Shown here: in pieces, positions 8,032 to 17,026 of the stretch | Numbering within the stretch: the first letter of the stretch is position 1 | Layout of the letters: every line of letters starts with the position of its first letter | Origin: Flavobacterium cupreum | GTDB lineage: Bacteria; Bacteroidota; Bacteroidia; Flavobacteriales; Flavobacteriaceae | Length of the DNA stretch: 64,000 nt | Reading direction: 5' to 3' | NCBI RefSeq assembly: GCF_003996965.1 | Contig: NZ_QWDM01000018.1 | Span: forward strand, 1-64,000 | Made by a program: the position numbers and the translations under genes | The notes under the pieces: model-generated | The model's input: the letters and a program-made list of their open reading frames with translations, nothing else | Told to the model about the DNA's origin: nothing | Databases searched by the model: none

Positions 8032-8076
8032 AGGATAGTACAGGATAGTTTTGTTTTTTACATTCTCTTATTTTAC
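8032..8076 (+). promoter_or_regulatory. Activator box plus -7 element upstream of the aldolase/SDR gene (site A)
   Basis: The direct repeat AGGATAG-TAC-AGGATAG occupies 8032-8048. A -7-like TATTTTAC follows at 8069-8076, 27 nt after the second repeat begins. A competing reading is TTG at 8025-8027 and TAGTTTTG at 8046-8053, an 18-bp spacing that also fits a Bacteroidota promoter. The same repeat occurs before three other genes of the window. Confidence 0.6.
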
Positions 8077-8109
8077 AGAATAAGATTGATAGTTCAAATA
8101 ACATACACT

Positions 8110-10251
8110 ATGTCAAATACAATAACAAACCATATGAATTTTAAGCATGTAAGCTATCTTTGGGACGAATCCAGGGCGGCAGCAATGGCAGGAGATGAAG
8201 TAGCGCTTTTCATTTATCGTTCCAATATACTGGGAGCCGATTTAAGGCTGACCAACTACGGGGGAGGAAACACTTCCGTAAAAATAACAGACAAAGATCC
8301 CCTAACAGGAGCCAGTTCGGAAGTAATGTGGATAAAAGGTTCCGGAGGAGATATCGGGACATTAACTAAATCAGGCTGTGCAGCCCTGTATCTGGAAAGG
8401 CTTCGTAATCTGGAGAACGTTTACAGAGGAATAGCATTCGAGGATGAAATGGTAGAATTGTTCAACCATTGTATTTTTGATTTAAGTTCAAAAGCACCTT
8501 CTATAGATACACCGCTTCATGGTTTTTTACCCTTCAAACATATCGATCACCTGCACCCCGATGCGGCTATTGCTATTGCAGCAGCCAAAGACGGAGCAAA
8601 GATCACCGAAGAATTATTCGACGGTGAAATTGGCTGGGTAGGCTGGCAGCGTCCGGGTTTTGACCTTGGACTTCAGCTAAGATCCTGCCTGGAAGAAGCG
8701 GAGAAAAAAGGTAAAAAACTGCGCGGCATCATGCTGGGTTCCCACGGACTATTTACCTGGGGCGATACTTCATATGAAAGTTATATGAACACACTTGAAG
8801 TGATTGAGAAATGTGCTGAATACCTGGAGAACAACTACGGAAAAAAACGTGCCGTTTTTGGCGGACAAAAAATAGAAAGCCTTTCAGAAGAATCACGCCG
8901 TTTGAAAGCAGCCAAAATAGCCCCGATCCTAAGAGGTTTCTGCTCGTCAGAACGTCATATGATAGGGCATTATACCGACGATCAAAGAGTACTGGAATTC
9001 ATTAATTCCAATGATCTTGAAAAATTGGCACCACTTGGCACTTCCTGTCCCGATCACTTTTTGCGTACCAAAATCAGTCCTTTGGTTTTAACATTAGATC
9101 CAAACGAAGATATATCAGATGCAGCCGCGATAAAAGCAAAACTGGCACCGGCCTTTGAAGCTTACAGAGCCCTGTACAAAGACTATTACAATACTTGTAA
9201 AAAAGCGAATTCACCGGCGATGCGTGACCCCAATCCGGTTGTGATTTTATATCCGGGAGTTGGAATGTTTACTTTTGCGAAAGACAAAACCATGGCTCGC
9301 CTGGCCTCGGAATATTATATCAATGCCGTGAATGTGATGAAAGGTGCGGAAGCTGTTTCAGAATATACTTCACTGCCACATCAGGAAGCTTTTGATATTG
9401 AATACTGGTTACTTGAAGAAGCCAAACTACAGCGTATGCCAAAACCCAAAGCTCTATCGGGAAGAATAGCCCTGATTACGGGATCTGCCGGAGGCATTGG
9501 AAAAGCAATCGCAAAGAAATTTGCCCAGGAAGGCGCCTGTGTAATCATCAACGACATCAACGAAGAACGCCTGAGAGATGCCACCGCAGAATTTACGACT
9601 TCTTTTGGCAAAGATGCAGTGGCAAGTACACTGTTGAACGTGACCAGTGAGAAGAGTACAGAGAAAGCGATAGACGAGGCCTGTCTGGCATTCGGAGGCG
9701 TTGACATCGTAGTGAATAATGCCGGAATCAGTATTTCCAAATCCATTGCAGAACATAGCCTTGAAGAATGGGACAGATTGTATGATATTCTGGTTAAGGG
9801 ACAATTTATCGTTTCCAAAGCCACCATAGAAGTGATGCGCAAACAGGGATTTGGAGGAGATATTGTAAACATCGTTTCTAAAAATGCCGTTGTTGCAGGC
9901 CCGAACAATCCGGGGTACGGTTCCGCCAAAGCAGCGCAGGCTCATTTAACCCGTCTGATGGCAGCCGAACTGGGAATCGATAAAATCCGTGTCAACACGG
10001 TAAACCCCGATGCGGTAATCTCAGACTCGAATATCTGGTCGGGAGGCTGGGCAGAAGGACGTGCCAAGGCCTATGGCGTAACGGTAGCAGAACTGCCGGC
10101 GTATTATGCCAAACGCACCTTACTCAATGAAATTATATTGCCTGATGATATTGCAAACGCCTGTTTTGCTTTTGTTGGCGGTTTGCTGGGTAAATCGACA
10201 GGAAACGCCTTAAACGTAGATGGCGGAGTAGCAATGGGCTTCTATAGATAA
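8110..10251 (+). CDS. rhaEW: Bifunctional class II aldolase / short-chain dehydrogenase (RhaEW type)
   Basis: This is a 713-residue two-domain enzyme. Residues about 10-430 are a class II (zinc) aldolase with the substrate loop GGGNTSVKI (51-59) and metal-site histidines among H144, H147, H149 and H212. Residues about 446-713 are an SDR with TGSAGGIG, NNAGIS, Y603 and K607. The known fusion cleaves L-rhamnulose 1-phosphate to DHAP and L-lactaldehyde and oxidises the lactaldehyde to lactate. ATG at 8110 is preferred over an in-frame TTG at 8086. The gene stands alone between terminators; isomerase and kinase are not in the window. Codon use is slightly more GC-rich than its neighbours. Confidence 0.88.
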   Translation: MSNTITNHMNFKHVSYLWDESRAAAMAGDEVALFIYRSNILGADLRLTNYGGGNTSVKITDKDPLTGASSEVMWIKGSGGDIGTLTKSGCAALYLERLRNLENVYRGIAFEDEMVELFNHCIFDLSSKAPSIDTPLHGFLPFKHIDHLHPDAAIAIAAAKDGAKITEELFDGEIGWVGWQRPGFDLGLQLRSCLEEAEKKGKKLRGIMLGSHGLFTWGDTSYESYMNTLEVIEKCAEYLENNYGKKRAVFGGQKIESLSEESRRLKAAKIAPILRGFCSSERHMIGHYTDDQRVLEFINSNDLEKLAPLGTSCPDHFLRTKISPLVLTLDPNEDISDAAAIKAKLAPAFEAYRALYKDYYNTCKKANSPAMRDPNPVVILYPGVGMFTFAKDKTMARLASEYYINAVNVMKGAEAVSEYTSLPHQEAFDIEYWLLEEAKLQRMPKPKALSGRIALITGSAGGIGKAIAKKFAQEGACVIINDINEERLRDATAEFTTSFGKDAVASTLLNVTSEKSTEKAIDEACLAFGGVDIVVNNAGISISKSIAEHSLEEWDRLYDILVKGQFIVSKATIEVMRKQGFGGDIVNIVSKNAVVAGPNNPGYGSAKAAQAHLTRLMAAELGIDKIRVNTVNPDAVISDSNIWSGGWAEGRAKAYGVTVAELPAYYAKRTLLNEIILPDDIANACFAFVGGLLGKSTGNALNVDGGVAMGFYR

Positions 10252-10302
10252 AAAAATAGTTTTTTAAGTTTGTTTAAGCAAAAGTGGTTTTTTGTGACAT
10301 TG

Positions 10303-10331
10303 ACGCCCGAGTAATCGGGCGTTAATTTTTT
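10303..10331 (+). terminator. Terminator after the aldolase/SDR gene
   Basis: The stem ACGCCCGA (10303-10310) pairs with TCGGGCGT (10315-10322) around GTAA, followed by a T-rich run. It lies 52 bp after the stop codon. Confidence 0.88.
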
Positions 10332-10384
10332 AAGCGAACATTATAGTTTTAGTATTGCTGTTGATTCTTAAGTTCCAATAATGC

Positions 10385-10428
10385 AGGAGGGTACAGGATG
10401 CTTATGTTTTTATCTTCTGCTAAATTGT
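10385..10428 (+). promoter_or_regulatory. Activator box plus -7 element upstream of the GH141 gene (site B)
   Basis: The direct repeat AGGAGGG-TAC-AGGATGC (10385-10401) is followed 26 nt later by TAAATTGT (10421-10428), a near match to TAnnTTTG. The GH141 start is 96 nt further on. The arrangement matches sites A, C and D. Confidence 0.55.
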
Positions 10429-10523
10429 GCCATGATAGCTGCTTTAAATTGGTTAAATGTATAAGAATATAAAGTGAACTTTAAATGTCTTTCCATTTTA
10501 GTTAAATCAAAATAAAATAAACA

Positions 10524-13034
10524 ATGCATTTGAATACGATACAAAAAATAGGGATCTTTTTTCTGCTTATCTGCGCCAGTTTCTCTGTAAATGCGGCTGA
10601 AATATGGGTTTCAAAAAACGGAAGCGATAAAAATACAGGAACAAAAGAAAGTCCGCTGGCTACGCTACAAATGGCCGTACGAAAAGCCCGGGAATTGAGA
10701 AGATTAAAAGATGCCTCTATAAAAGACGGTATTCGAATTATTGTAATGGACGGAACTTATTATTTGAATGAGCCTCTGTTTGTACGACCGGAAGATTCGG
10801 GAACTGCAGAAAGTCCGACTACAATTGAAGCGGATAAAAATGCAAAACCCATTTTAAACGGTGGAATCGAAATAAAAAACTGGACCAAAACAACGACAAG
10901 TATAAACGGACTTAAAAAAGGAACGATCTGGGTGGCTGATGCTCCAAAAATTGCCGGTGATGTGATGAATTACAGACAATTATGGGTCAATGGAAAAAAA
11001 GCAGTTCGGGCTAAAAGTACCTCAGGAAATAAAATGGACAGAATTTTATCGTGGGACCATGAGTCGCAGACCTGCTGGATTCCTTTTACAGATAAAACCA
11101 TAAAATACCAGCAGGGAATGGAAATGTTTATTGTGCAATGGTGGTCAACAGCCAATCTTCGCATAAAAAATATTGAAGTAAAACAAGACAGTGCAAGGCT
11201 TTCTTTTGAAGAGCCGGAAAGCAGAATTCAAAGCGAACATCCCTGGCCGGCACCCTGGATTTCAAAAAACAATGGAAACTCAGCTTTTTATCTCAACAAT
11301 GCAATGTCAATGCTGAACGAACCGGGAGAATGGTTTTTGGATAAAAAAGCTTCCAAAATCTATTATATTCCAAGAGTTGGCGAAGAGATAAATTCGGTAA
11401 AAATAACAGCTCCCGTTTTAGAAAATTTAATAGCAATTAAAGGAACGATCGATTCTCCCGTGCATCATTTTGGATTTAAAGGGATTTCCTTTCAATACAG
11501 CAACTGGCTTCGTCCGTCACAACAGGGGCATGTGCCGTTGCAATCCGGTTTGTACCTTTTGGATGCTTATAAATTAAAAATTCCGGGAACACCCAATCAG
11601 GCAAATTTGGAAAATCAGGCCTGGGTAGGAAGACCAAGAGCTGCCGTGGAAGTTAATTATTCGAATAACATTCAATTTGAATCCTGCCGTTTTGAGCATT
11701 TGTCATCAACCGGATTAGACTTCAATAAAGGAACCAATCATAATACTGTAAAAGGAAATTTATTCAAAGACATTGGCGGAAGTGCCATTAATGTCGGCAT
11801 TTTCTCTGAAGAAGCTTTTGAGGCACATCTGCCTTTGATTATAAAAGACGAAAGAGAAATTTGTTCAGATGAAGTAATCGCCGATAATTTAATTACCAAT
11901 GTGACCAATGAAGATTGGGGAACTTTAGGCATCAGTGCCGGCTTTGTTCGAAATATTACCATTGAACACAATGAAATTTCAGATGTTTCCTATTCCGGAA
12001 TTGCAATGGGCTGGGGCTGGACGCACACCAAAAATGTGATGGAAAATAACAAAATTCTGGCGAATAAAATTCATCACTACGCCAAACATCTACACGATGT
12101 TTCGGGAATTTACACGCTTTCGTCGCAACCCGACAGCCGAATTGAAGAAAATTATATTGACAAAGTGTATAACAGTCCGTACGCACATGATCCGTTTTTA
12201 TGGCTGTATTTGTATACGGATGAAGGAACGCAGGGATTTACGATCAAAAATAACTGGATTGTAGAAAAGAAAATCTTAAAAAATCACAACGGTCCGCAGG
12301 GAAATGTCTGGGAGAATAACGATCCGTATGTCAGTACGAAGATTAAAAATACTGCGGGAATCAGAGCGCCCTATAGTGACTTAACTAAGGAAGTTGTAAT
12401 CGACGAATCCTGGGGATTGCAGGAAATGCCAAAACCGGTGGCTATTGAATTAACAGGTGCTGATTTTGATATCGAAAAAATTAAATCGACACTGACGGGC
12501 TTCAGAATTGTGGGTCAGGAATTGTACCAGTGGAAAAATCATTTGGTGATTTACGGTAAAATGACCCAGCCGGAAAGAACAAAACGAAAACTGGCGTTAG
12601 CTTTTCCTTCTTTACAAATAAAAATCTATGAAAATCCGGTTTATGATTTCCAGAATTTTGAAAGATGCAAGGATTCAAAACCGGCATCAGACTGGGAAAA
12701 TATTGTGCTGACAGCCAACTTGGTTGATGATCCCAAACTGCAGAAAGAATATGTCGACTACCACACGACACAATTTGAAAAATGGCCGGAAATTGCAAAA
12801 GGATTCTGTAATGCCGATTTCCAGCAGGTACAGGTTTTCAAAAATGAAAGACAACTGATCCTGGTCATCAGTATTCCAAAAGGAGAAAATTTCGATAAAT
12901 TAAATCCCAAAACCACCGAAAATAATCCGCGTGTCAACGACTGGAATACTTTAATGAAAAAATACCAAACCGGAATTGAAGGCACAAAACCGGACGAAAC
13001 CTGGATATTTTTAAATAAAGTAGAGTCAAAATAA
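10524..13034 (+). CDS. Secreted right-handed beta-helix glycoside hydrolase, GH141-like
   Basis: The protein has 836 residues with a signal peptide ending near residue 24 (VNA-AEIW). The opening motif, WVSKNGSDKNTGTKESPLAT, and the repeated N-x-I/F beta-helix turns across about 330-600 (for example NNIQFESCRFEHLSSTGLDF) are typical of the GH141/pectate-lyase-like helix group. Characterised GH141 members are an alpha-L-fucosidase acting on RG-II and a xylanase. The last 200 residues form an extra domain that I do not recognise. It is probably periplasmic. It heads a unit with a Gfo/Idh/MocA oxidoreductase and a sugar symporter, and its promoter carries the shared activator repeat. GH120-like function is a less likely alternative. 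Confidence 0.78.
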   Translation: MHLNTIQKIGIFFLLICASFSVNAAEIWVSKNGSDKNTGTKESPLATLQMAVRKARELRRLKDASIKDGIRIIVMDGTYYLNEPLFVRPEDSGTAESPTTIEADKNAKPILNGGIEIKNWTKTTTSINGLKKGTIWVADAPKIAGDVMNYRQLWVNGKKAVRAKSTSGNKMDRILSWDHESQTCWIPFTDKTIKYQQGMEMFIVQWWSTANLRIKNIEVKQDSARLSFEEPESRIQSEHPWPAPWISKNNGNSAFYLNNAMSMLNEPGEWFLDKKASKIYYIPRVGEEINSVKITAPVLENLIAIKGTIDSPVHHFGFKGISFQYSNWLRPSQQGHVPLQSGLYLLDAYKLKIPGTPNQANLENQAWVGRPRAAVEVNYSNNIQFESCRFEHLSSTGLDFNKGTNHNTVKGNLFKDIGGSAINVGIFSEEAFEAHLPLIIKDEREICSDEVIADNLITNVTNEDWGTLGISAGFVRNITIEHNEISDVSYSGIAMGWGWTHTKNVMENNKILANKIHHYAKHLHDVSGIYTLSSQPDSRIEENYIDKVYNSPYAHDPFLWLYLYTDEGTQGFTIKNNWIVEKKILKNHNGPQGNVWENNDPYVSTKIKNTAGIRAPYSDLTKEVVIDESWGLQEMPKPVAIELTGADFDIEKIKSTLTGFRIVGQELYQWKNHLVIYGKMTQPERTKRKLALAFPSLQIKIYENPVYDFQNFERCKDSKPASDWENIVLTANLVDDPKLQKEYVDYHTTQFEKWPEIAKGFCNADFQQVQVFKNERQLILVISIPKGENFDKLNPKTTENNPRVNDWNTLMKKYQTGIEGTKPDETWIFLNKVESK

Positions 13035-13215
13035 TTACGTATCGGTTAAACCTGACAGGTTTTTAAAACTTGTCGGGTTTCCGTTGAAGAAAATAATTTA
13101 AATATTTAGCCACAGTTTAAAGGATTAAAACGATTTTTTCTAATCTGTGAAAATTCCTTAATCTGCGGCAAAAAATCTAATATCTAAAACCAACAATCTA
13201 AAATAACCACAACCA
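13035..13215. repeat. Two palindromic intergenic repeats
   Basis: The first (13048-13080) is an imperfect copy of the palindrome CCTGACAGGTTTTTAAAAC and its mirror. The second (13109-13172) is an imperfect copy of the CCACAGATTAAAGGATTA...CTGTGGCAAA element that recurs at 31866, 32116 and 32302. No gene is seen. Confidence 0.7.
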
Positions 13216-14280
13216 ATGTTAAAAATAGCTATTCTGGGACTCGGTGAAGGCCGCAGTACCATGTCGGCCGCTTTGGAAAGTTCAAAATTAGAGCTTGTAA
13301 AAGTTTGTGACAGAAATGAAGAATTGTGTAAACAACGGGCAAAAGAGTTTGATTTTCATTCCTATACCCAAAACTACGATGATTTACTAAATGATGATTC
13401 GATAGATATCATAGCCATCTATACTCCGGATCATTTGCATGCTGATCATGTGAAACAAGCTTTACTTCACGGAAAGCATGTGGTTTGCACAAAACCGTTT
13501 ATAGATGATCTTTCGGATGCGAAAGCATTACTGGAACTAAGCAAAAAGACCGGAAAAAAGGTTTTTATCGGGCAGAGTTCGCGTTTTTTCGAACCTGCAA
13601 AAAGACAAAGAGCCGATTTCGAAGCCGGTTTACTAGGCGATTTAATTACCATAGAAGCGCATTATCATGCAGATCACAGATGGTTTCTGAAAAAAGAATG
13701 GTCATTATTGCAATCTTTTAAATGGCTGTACGGCGGATTAAGTCATCCGGTGGATTTTATCAGATGGTATCTTCCCAACATTGAAGAGGTGATGGGCTAC
13801 GGAATGATCAGCAGTAACGGAAGTATCGCAGGTTTGAAAAATGAAGACACGATGCATTTTATCTTCAAAGCAAGCGACGGAAGAATTGCAAGGGTAAGCG
13901 GAGTTTATACTTCACCAACACAGCCCGCACTAAGAGACAGCGGAATGAGTACCATTTTAAGGGCAACCGAAGGGGCAAGTCAGGCCGATTATCATGAACT
14001 TCGTTATGCAGTCACAGATAAAACTGGAGAAGAAAAAATAATAACCTGGGGAGACAGTACCTTAAAACATTATTTTCGTTTTGAAGGACAAAGCCATCAT
14101 GCGGGGGAATATCAGAATTACTTAGAATATTTTGCAGACAGTATAGAACAGGATTTTACCGCTTATCCAGATATGGAAGAAGGTATCGGAACTGTGGCTT
14201 TATTGCAGGCCATGGACCAATCTCTGCAAACCGGAATGCCGGTAAAAATAGCTGATGTCCTTAAAAAATCCGGACTATGA
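13216..14280 (+). CDS. Gfo/Idh/MocA-family oxidoreductase
   Basis: The protein has 354 residues. The Rossmann loop is LGLGEGRS (7-14), a slight departure from GxGxxG. The catalytic-region motif TKPF lies near residue 94, where the family usually has EKP, followed by the C-terminal sugar-binding domain. No signal peptide is present, so it is cytoplasmic. Its last 4 bases overlap the start of the symporter gene (ATGA), implying translational coupling. It probably processes the sugar brought in by that symporter. The substrate is unknown; an L-fucose- or methyl-fucose-related sugar is suggested only by the upstream GH141 gene. Confidence 0.85.
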   Translation: MLKIAILGLGEGRSTMSAALESSKLELVKVCDRNEELCKQRAKEFDFHSYTQNYDDLLNDDSIDIIAIYTPDHLHADHVKQALLHGKHVVCTKPFIDDLSDAKALLELSKKTGKKVFIGQSSRFFEPAKRQRADFEAGLLGDLITIEAHYHADHRWFLKKEWSLLQSFKWLYGGLSHPVDFIRWYLPNIEEVMGYGMISSNGSIAGLKNEDTMHFIFKASDGRIARVSGVYTSPTQPALRDSGMSTILRATEGASQADYHELRYAVTDKTGEEKIITWGDSTLKHYFRFEGQSHHAGEYQNYLEYFADSIEQDFTAYPDMEEGIGTVALLQAMDQSLQTGMPVKIADVLKKSGL

Positions 14281-15857
14281 ACAGCATCTACGACAAATTA
14301 ACCACCTTCGATTTTATAATTGTTGGCATCTATCTGGTGACTTTACTGGTCATTGGTTATGTGGTGAGCGTGAAGCAAAGCAAAAAGAACGAAACGCTTT
14401 TTATGGCCGGAAATTCGCTGAACTGGTACAATATCGGATTTAACATGTGGGGTACCAATGTTGGCCCATCATCCTTGTTGGCTTTTGCGAGTATTGGTTA
14501 TGCAACCGGAATTGTAGCCGGAAATTTTGAATGGTATGCCTTTGTTTTTTTATTGCTTCTCGCTATCGTTTTTGCCCCAAGATATATTGCCAGTAAAGTC
14601 AGCACGATGCCCGAATATATGGGAAAAAGATATGGCGACAGTACCCAAACTATTTTGGCCTGGTACGCAATGGTTAAAATTTTGGTAAGCTGGCTCTCTT
14701 TGGGATTGTTTAGCGGAGGTGTTTTGGTACGCCAGATTTTAGGCATTCCTATGTGGCAGAGTGTAACGGTTTTGGTGATTTTTTCGGGAATTTTTACGTT
14801 TGCGGGAGGTTTGAAAGCGATTGCCAAAGTCAATGTTTTTCAGATGATTTTATTGATTGTCGTTTCACTTACCTTGTCGTATTTAGGATTGCAAAAAGTG
14901 GGCGGAATCGAAGCTTTAATAGCCAAAACCCCTTCTAATTTCTGGAATTTAACGCAGCCAGCCAATGATGTACATTATCCGTGGCCGGCTATTTTATTGG
15001 GATATCCTGTGGCTGCAGTAGCTTTCTTTTGTACCGACCAATCGATGGTGCAGAGTGTTTTGGGAGCGAAAAATTTGCAACAGGGACAGTTGGGCGTTAA
15101 TTTCATTGGATGGCTTAAAGTAATGGCTTTGCCGTTATTTATTTTACCCGGAATACTGTGTTCTGTTTTGTTTCCGGAATTAGGCAAAAATTCCGATTTG
15201 GCTTATATGACAATGGTGACGAATTTATTCCCAAGCGGAATGAATGGTTTGGTAATTTGTGTGATGATAGCGGTCCTGGTCGGAACTATCGGTTCTTCGC
15301 TCAATGCGTTAAGTACTGTTTTTACCAATGATATTTATGTAAAGAAAATAAACCCATCGGCCTCCATCAAAGAACAAATTAAAATAGGGCGTATTACCAT
15401 TGCAGTCGGATGTTTGTTTGCTATTCTGATTGCCGTTGCGATTGACAATATAAAAGGACAAAATTTGTTCAATATTTTTCAGGCTGTTCTGGGTTTTCTG
15501 GCACCTTCTTTATCCGTAGTTTTTCTGTTGAGTATTTTCTGGAAACGCACGACGAAGAAAGCTGTAAATGCGACTTTATCCTGGGGTTCCGCCTTTAGTT
15601 TATTGGTCGGGGTTTTATATTTGTGGATTTTCCCGGCTGATAAATATCCGGTTTGGCCGCACTTTTTATTGATATCCTTTTACATTTTTGCAGTGCTTTT
15701 AATGGCAGCAGTTATTATTTCTTTAGCAGATAAAAATCCTGAAGTTAATTTTTCAGATGAAACTGATATTCCGAAAACGAGTAAGAAAGTAAAACTGATG
15801 TTTACTGCCTTGGGAATTGTCATTCTTAGTTTGTACTTTATTTTTAATGGGAATTAG
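14277..15857 (+). CDS. Sodium:solute symporter (SSS family), sugar uptake
   Basis: This 526-residue inner-membrane protein has about 13-14 hydrophobic helices and the family signature region SLLAFASIGYATGIVAGNFE in early helices, followed by PRYIASKVSTMPEYMGKRYG. It belongs to the SGLT-like group commonly found in Bacteroidota sugar loci, importing a monosaccharide with sodium. It overlaps the preceding oxidoreductase by 4 bp and ends the unit. The substrate is not readable from sequence; context suggests a monosaccharide released by the GH141 or neighbouring rhamnosidases. Confidence 0.88.
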   Translation: MNSIYDKLTTFDFIIVGIYLVTLLVIGYVVSVKQSKKNETLFMAGNSLNWYNIGFNMWGTNVGPSSLLAFASIGYATGIVAGNFEWYAFVFLLLLAIVFAPRYIASKVSTMPEYMGKRYGDSTQTILAWYAMVKILVSWLSLGLFSGGVLVRQILGIPMWQSVTVLVIFSGIFTFAGGLKAIAKVNVFQMILLIVVSLTLSYLGLQKVGGIEALIAKTPSNFWNLTQPANDVHYPWPAILLGYPVAAVAFFCTDQSMVQSVLGAKNLQQGQLGVNFIGWLKVMALPLFILPGILCSVLFPELGKNSDLAYMTMVTNLFPSGMNGLVICVMIAVLVGTIGSSLNALSTVFTNDIYVKKINPSASIKEQIKIGRITIAVGCLFAILIAVAIDNIKGQNLFNIFQAVLGFLAPSLSVVFLLSIFWKRTTKKAVNATLSWGSAFSLLVGVLYLWIFPADKYPVWPHFLLISFYIFAVLLMAAVIISLADKNPEVNFSDETDIPKTSKKVKLMFTALGIVILSLYFIFNGN

Positions 15858-15919
15858 AAGTACAGAAAAAAAACTATTAGTAAAAATAAAAGATTGCCTA
15901 AAAGCAGTGTTTTATTTTT

Positions 15920-16077
15920 TATGCTTTATTTTGGGTTGAAATCAATAACTCCCGAATATCAACTTTCAAATATTTAGAAACCTCATAAAGTGTCAATAGA
16001 AGGTTGAGCTTCATTTGTACACCAACGGGAAACAGTCGATACAGTTTACCCAAATGATTGGCTAATTCTTTATTACT
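15920..16077 (-). pseudogene. Truncated remnant of an XRE-family (HTH) regulator
   Basis: Read on the minus strand, 16077-15920 encodes about 50 residues ending with a stop. They include ELANHLGKLYRL and TLYEVSKYLKVDIRELL. The latter is the typical C-terminal helix of small Flavobacterium XRE regulators. There is no start codon, the central recognition helix is not recognisable, and a stop (16080-16078) lies immediately upstream where the tandem repeat begins. It appears to be the broken end of a gene cut by the repeat array. Confidence 0.5.
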
Positions 16078-16089
16078 TTATTCAAAATA

Positions 16090-16965
16090 CCCCCTGGTTT
16101 CAACCATGGGGACGCAAAATATATAAAATTACGTTTATCACATTATGTTTCCCGTGGTTGAAACCACGGGCTATGTTTGAAAGAGAATCTTAAATAAAAA
16201 ACACATAGCATTTCAACAAAACGCTATATGTTTTTTATTACGTAATAAGGTATTGAATATTCATCAAATATCGCCCGTGGTTTCAACCATGGGGACGCAA
16301 AATATATAAAATTACGTTTATCACATTATGTTTCCCGTGGTTGAAACCACGGGCTATGTTTGAAAGAGAATCTTAAATAAAAAACATATAGCATTTCAAC
16401 AAAACGCTATATGTTTTTTATTACGTAATAAGATATTGAATATTCATCAAATATCGCCCGTGGTTTCGACCATGGGGACGCAAATATATGAAATTACGTT
16501 TATCACATTATGTTTCCCGTGGTTGAAACCACGGGCTATGTTTAAAGAGAATCTTAAATAAAAACACATAGGATTTTAACAAAACGCTATATGTTTTTTA
16601 TTAAGTGATAAGGTATTGAATATTCATCAAATATCGCCCGTGGTTTCGACCATGGGGACGCAAATATATGAAATTACGTTTATCACATTATGTTTCCCGT
16701 GGTTGAAACCACGGGCTATGTTTGAAGAGAATCTTAAATAACAAACACATAGCATTTCAACAAAACGCTATAAGTTTTTAAGTAATAAGGTATTGAATAT
16801 TCATCAAATATCGCCCGTGGTTTCAACCATGGGGACGCAAAATATATAAAATTACGTTTATCACATTATGTTTCCCGTGGTTGAAACTACGGGCTATGTT
16901 TTAAAGAGAATCTTAAATAACAAACACATAGCATTTCAATTGAACGCTATGTGTTTTTTATTAAA
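16090..16965. repeat. Five-copy tandem repeat, unit about 180 bp
   Basis: Units begin near 16091, 16274, 16457, 16637 and 16814 (spacings 183, 183, 180, 177; the last is incomplete). Each unit holds an inverted pair, CCCGTGGTTTCAACCATGGG and CCCGTGGTTGAAACCACGGG, about 40 bp apart. Each arm is itself palindromic. Further on comes a small hairpin, ACATAGC...GCTATATGT, followed by T6. Copies differ by point changes and short indels. There are no coding frames, and the unit length and structure do not fit CRISPR. Confidence 0.9.
16922..16960. terminator. Terminator-like hairpin at the end of the array
   Basis: The last unit carries a perfect 11-bp stem (16922-16932 with 16946-16956) followed by a T run. 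It lies between the convergent symporter and exporter genes and could stop both transcripts. Earlier units carry weaker versions of the same hairpin. Confidence 0.6.
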
Positions 16966-17026
16966 TGAAATGCATTTCTATAGACAATCGAAATAGTATA
17001 TTCTATGTGTTTAAAATAAAAAATTA

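Noticed and set aside
8025..8053. TTG-N18-TAGTTTTG as the sole promoter of the aldolase/SDR gene
   Set aside because: It is a good textbook match, but at the other three sites the repeat lies 26 nt before a -7 box. Site A also has a weaker box at the corresponding 27-nt place, so I kept it only as an alternative.
9381..9945. Two long antisense frames (182 and 163 codons) inside the aldolase/SDR gene
   Set aside because: The opposite strand encodes an intact SDR domain with all motifs. The antisense frames arise from its GC-richer codon use and have no recognisable features.
16090..16965. CRISPR array
   Set aside because: Units are about 180 bp and nearly identical throughout, with no short repeat and unique spacer pattern and no cas genes.
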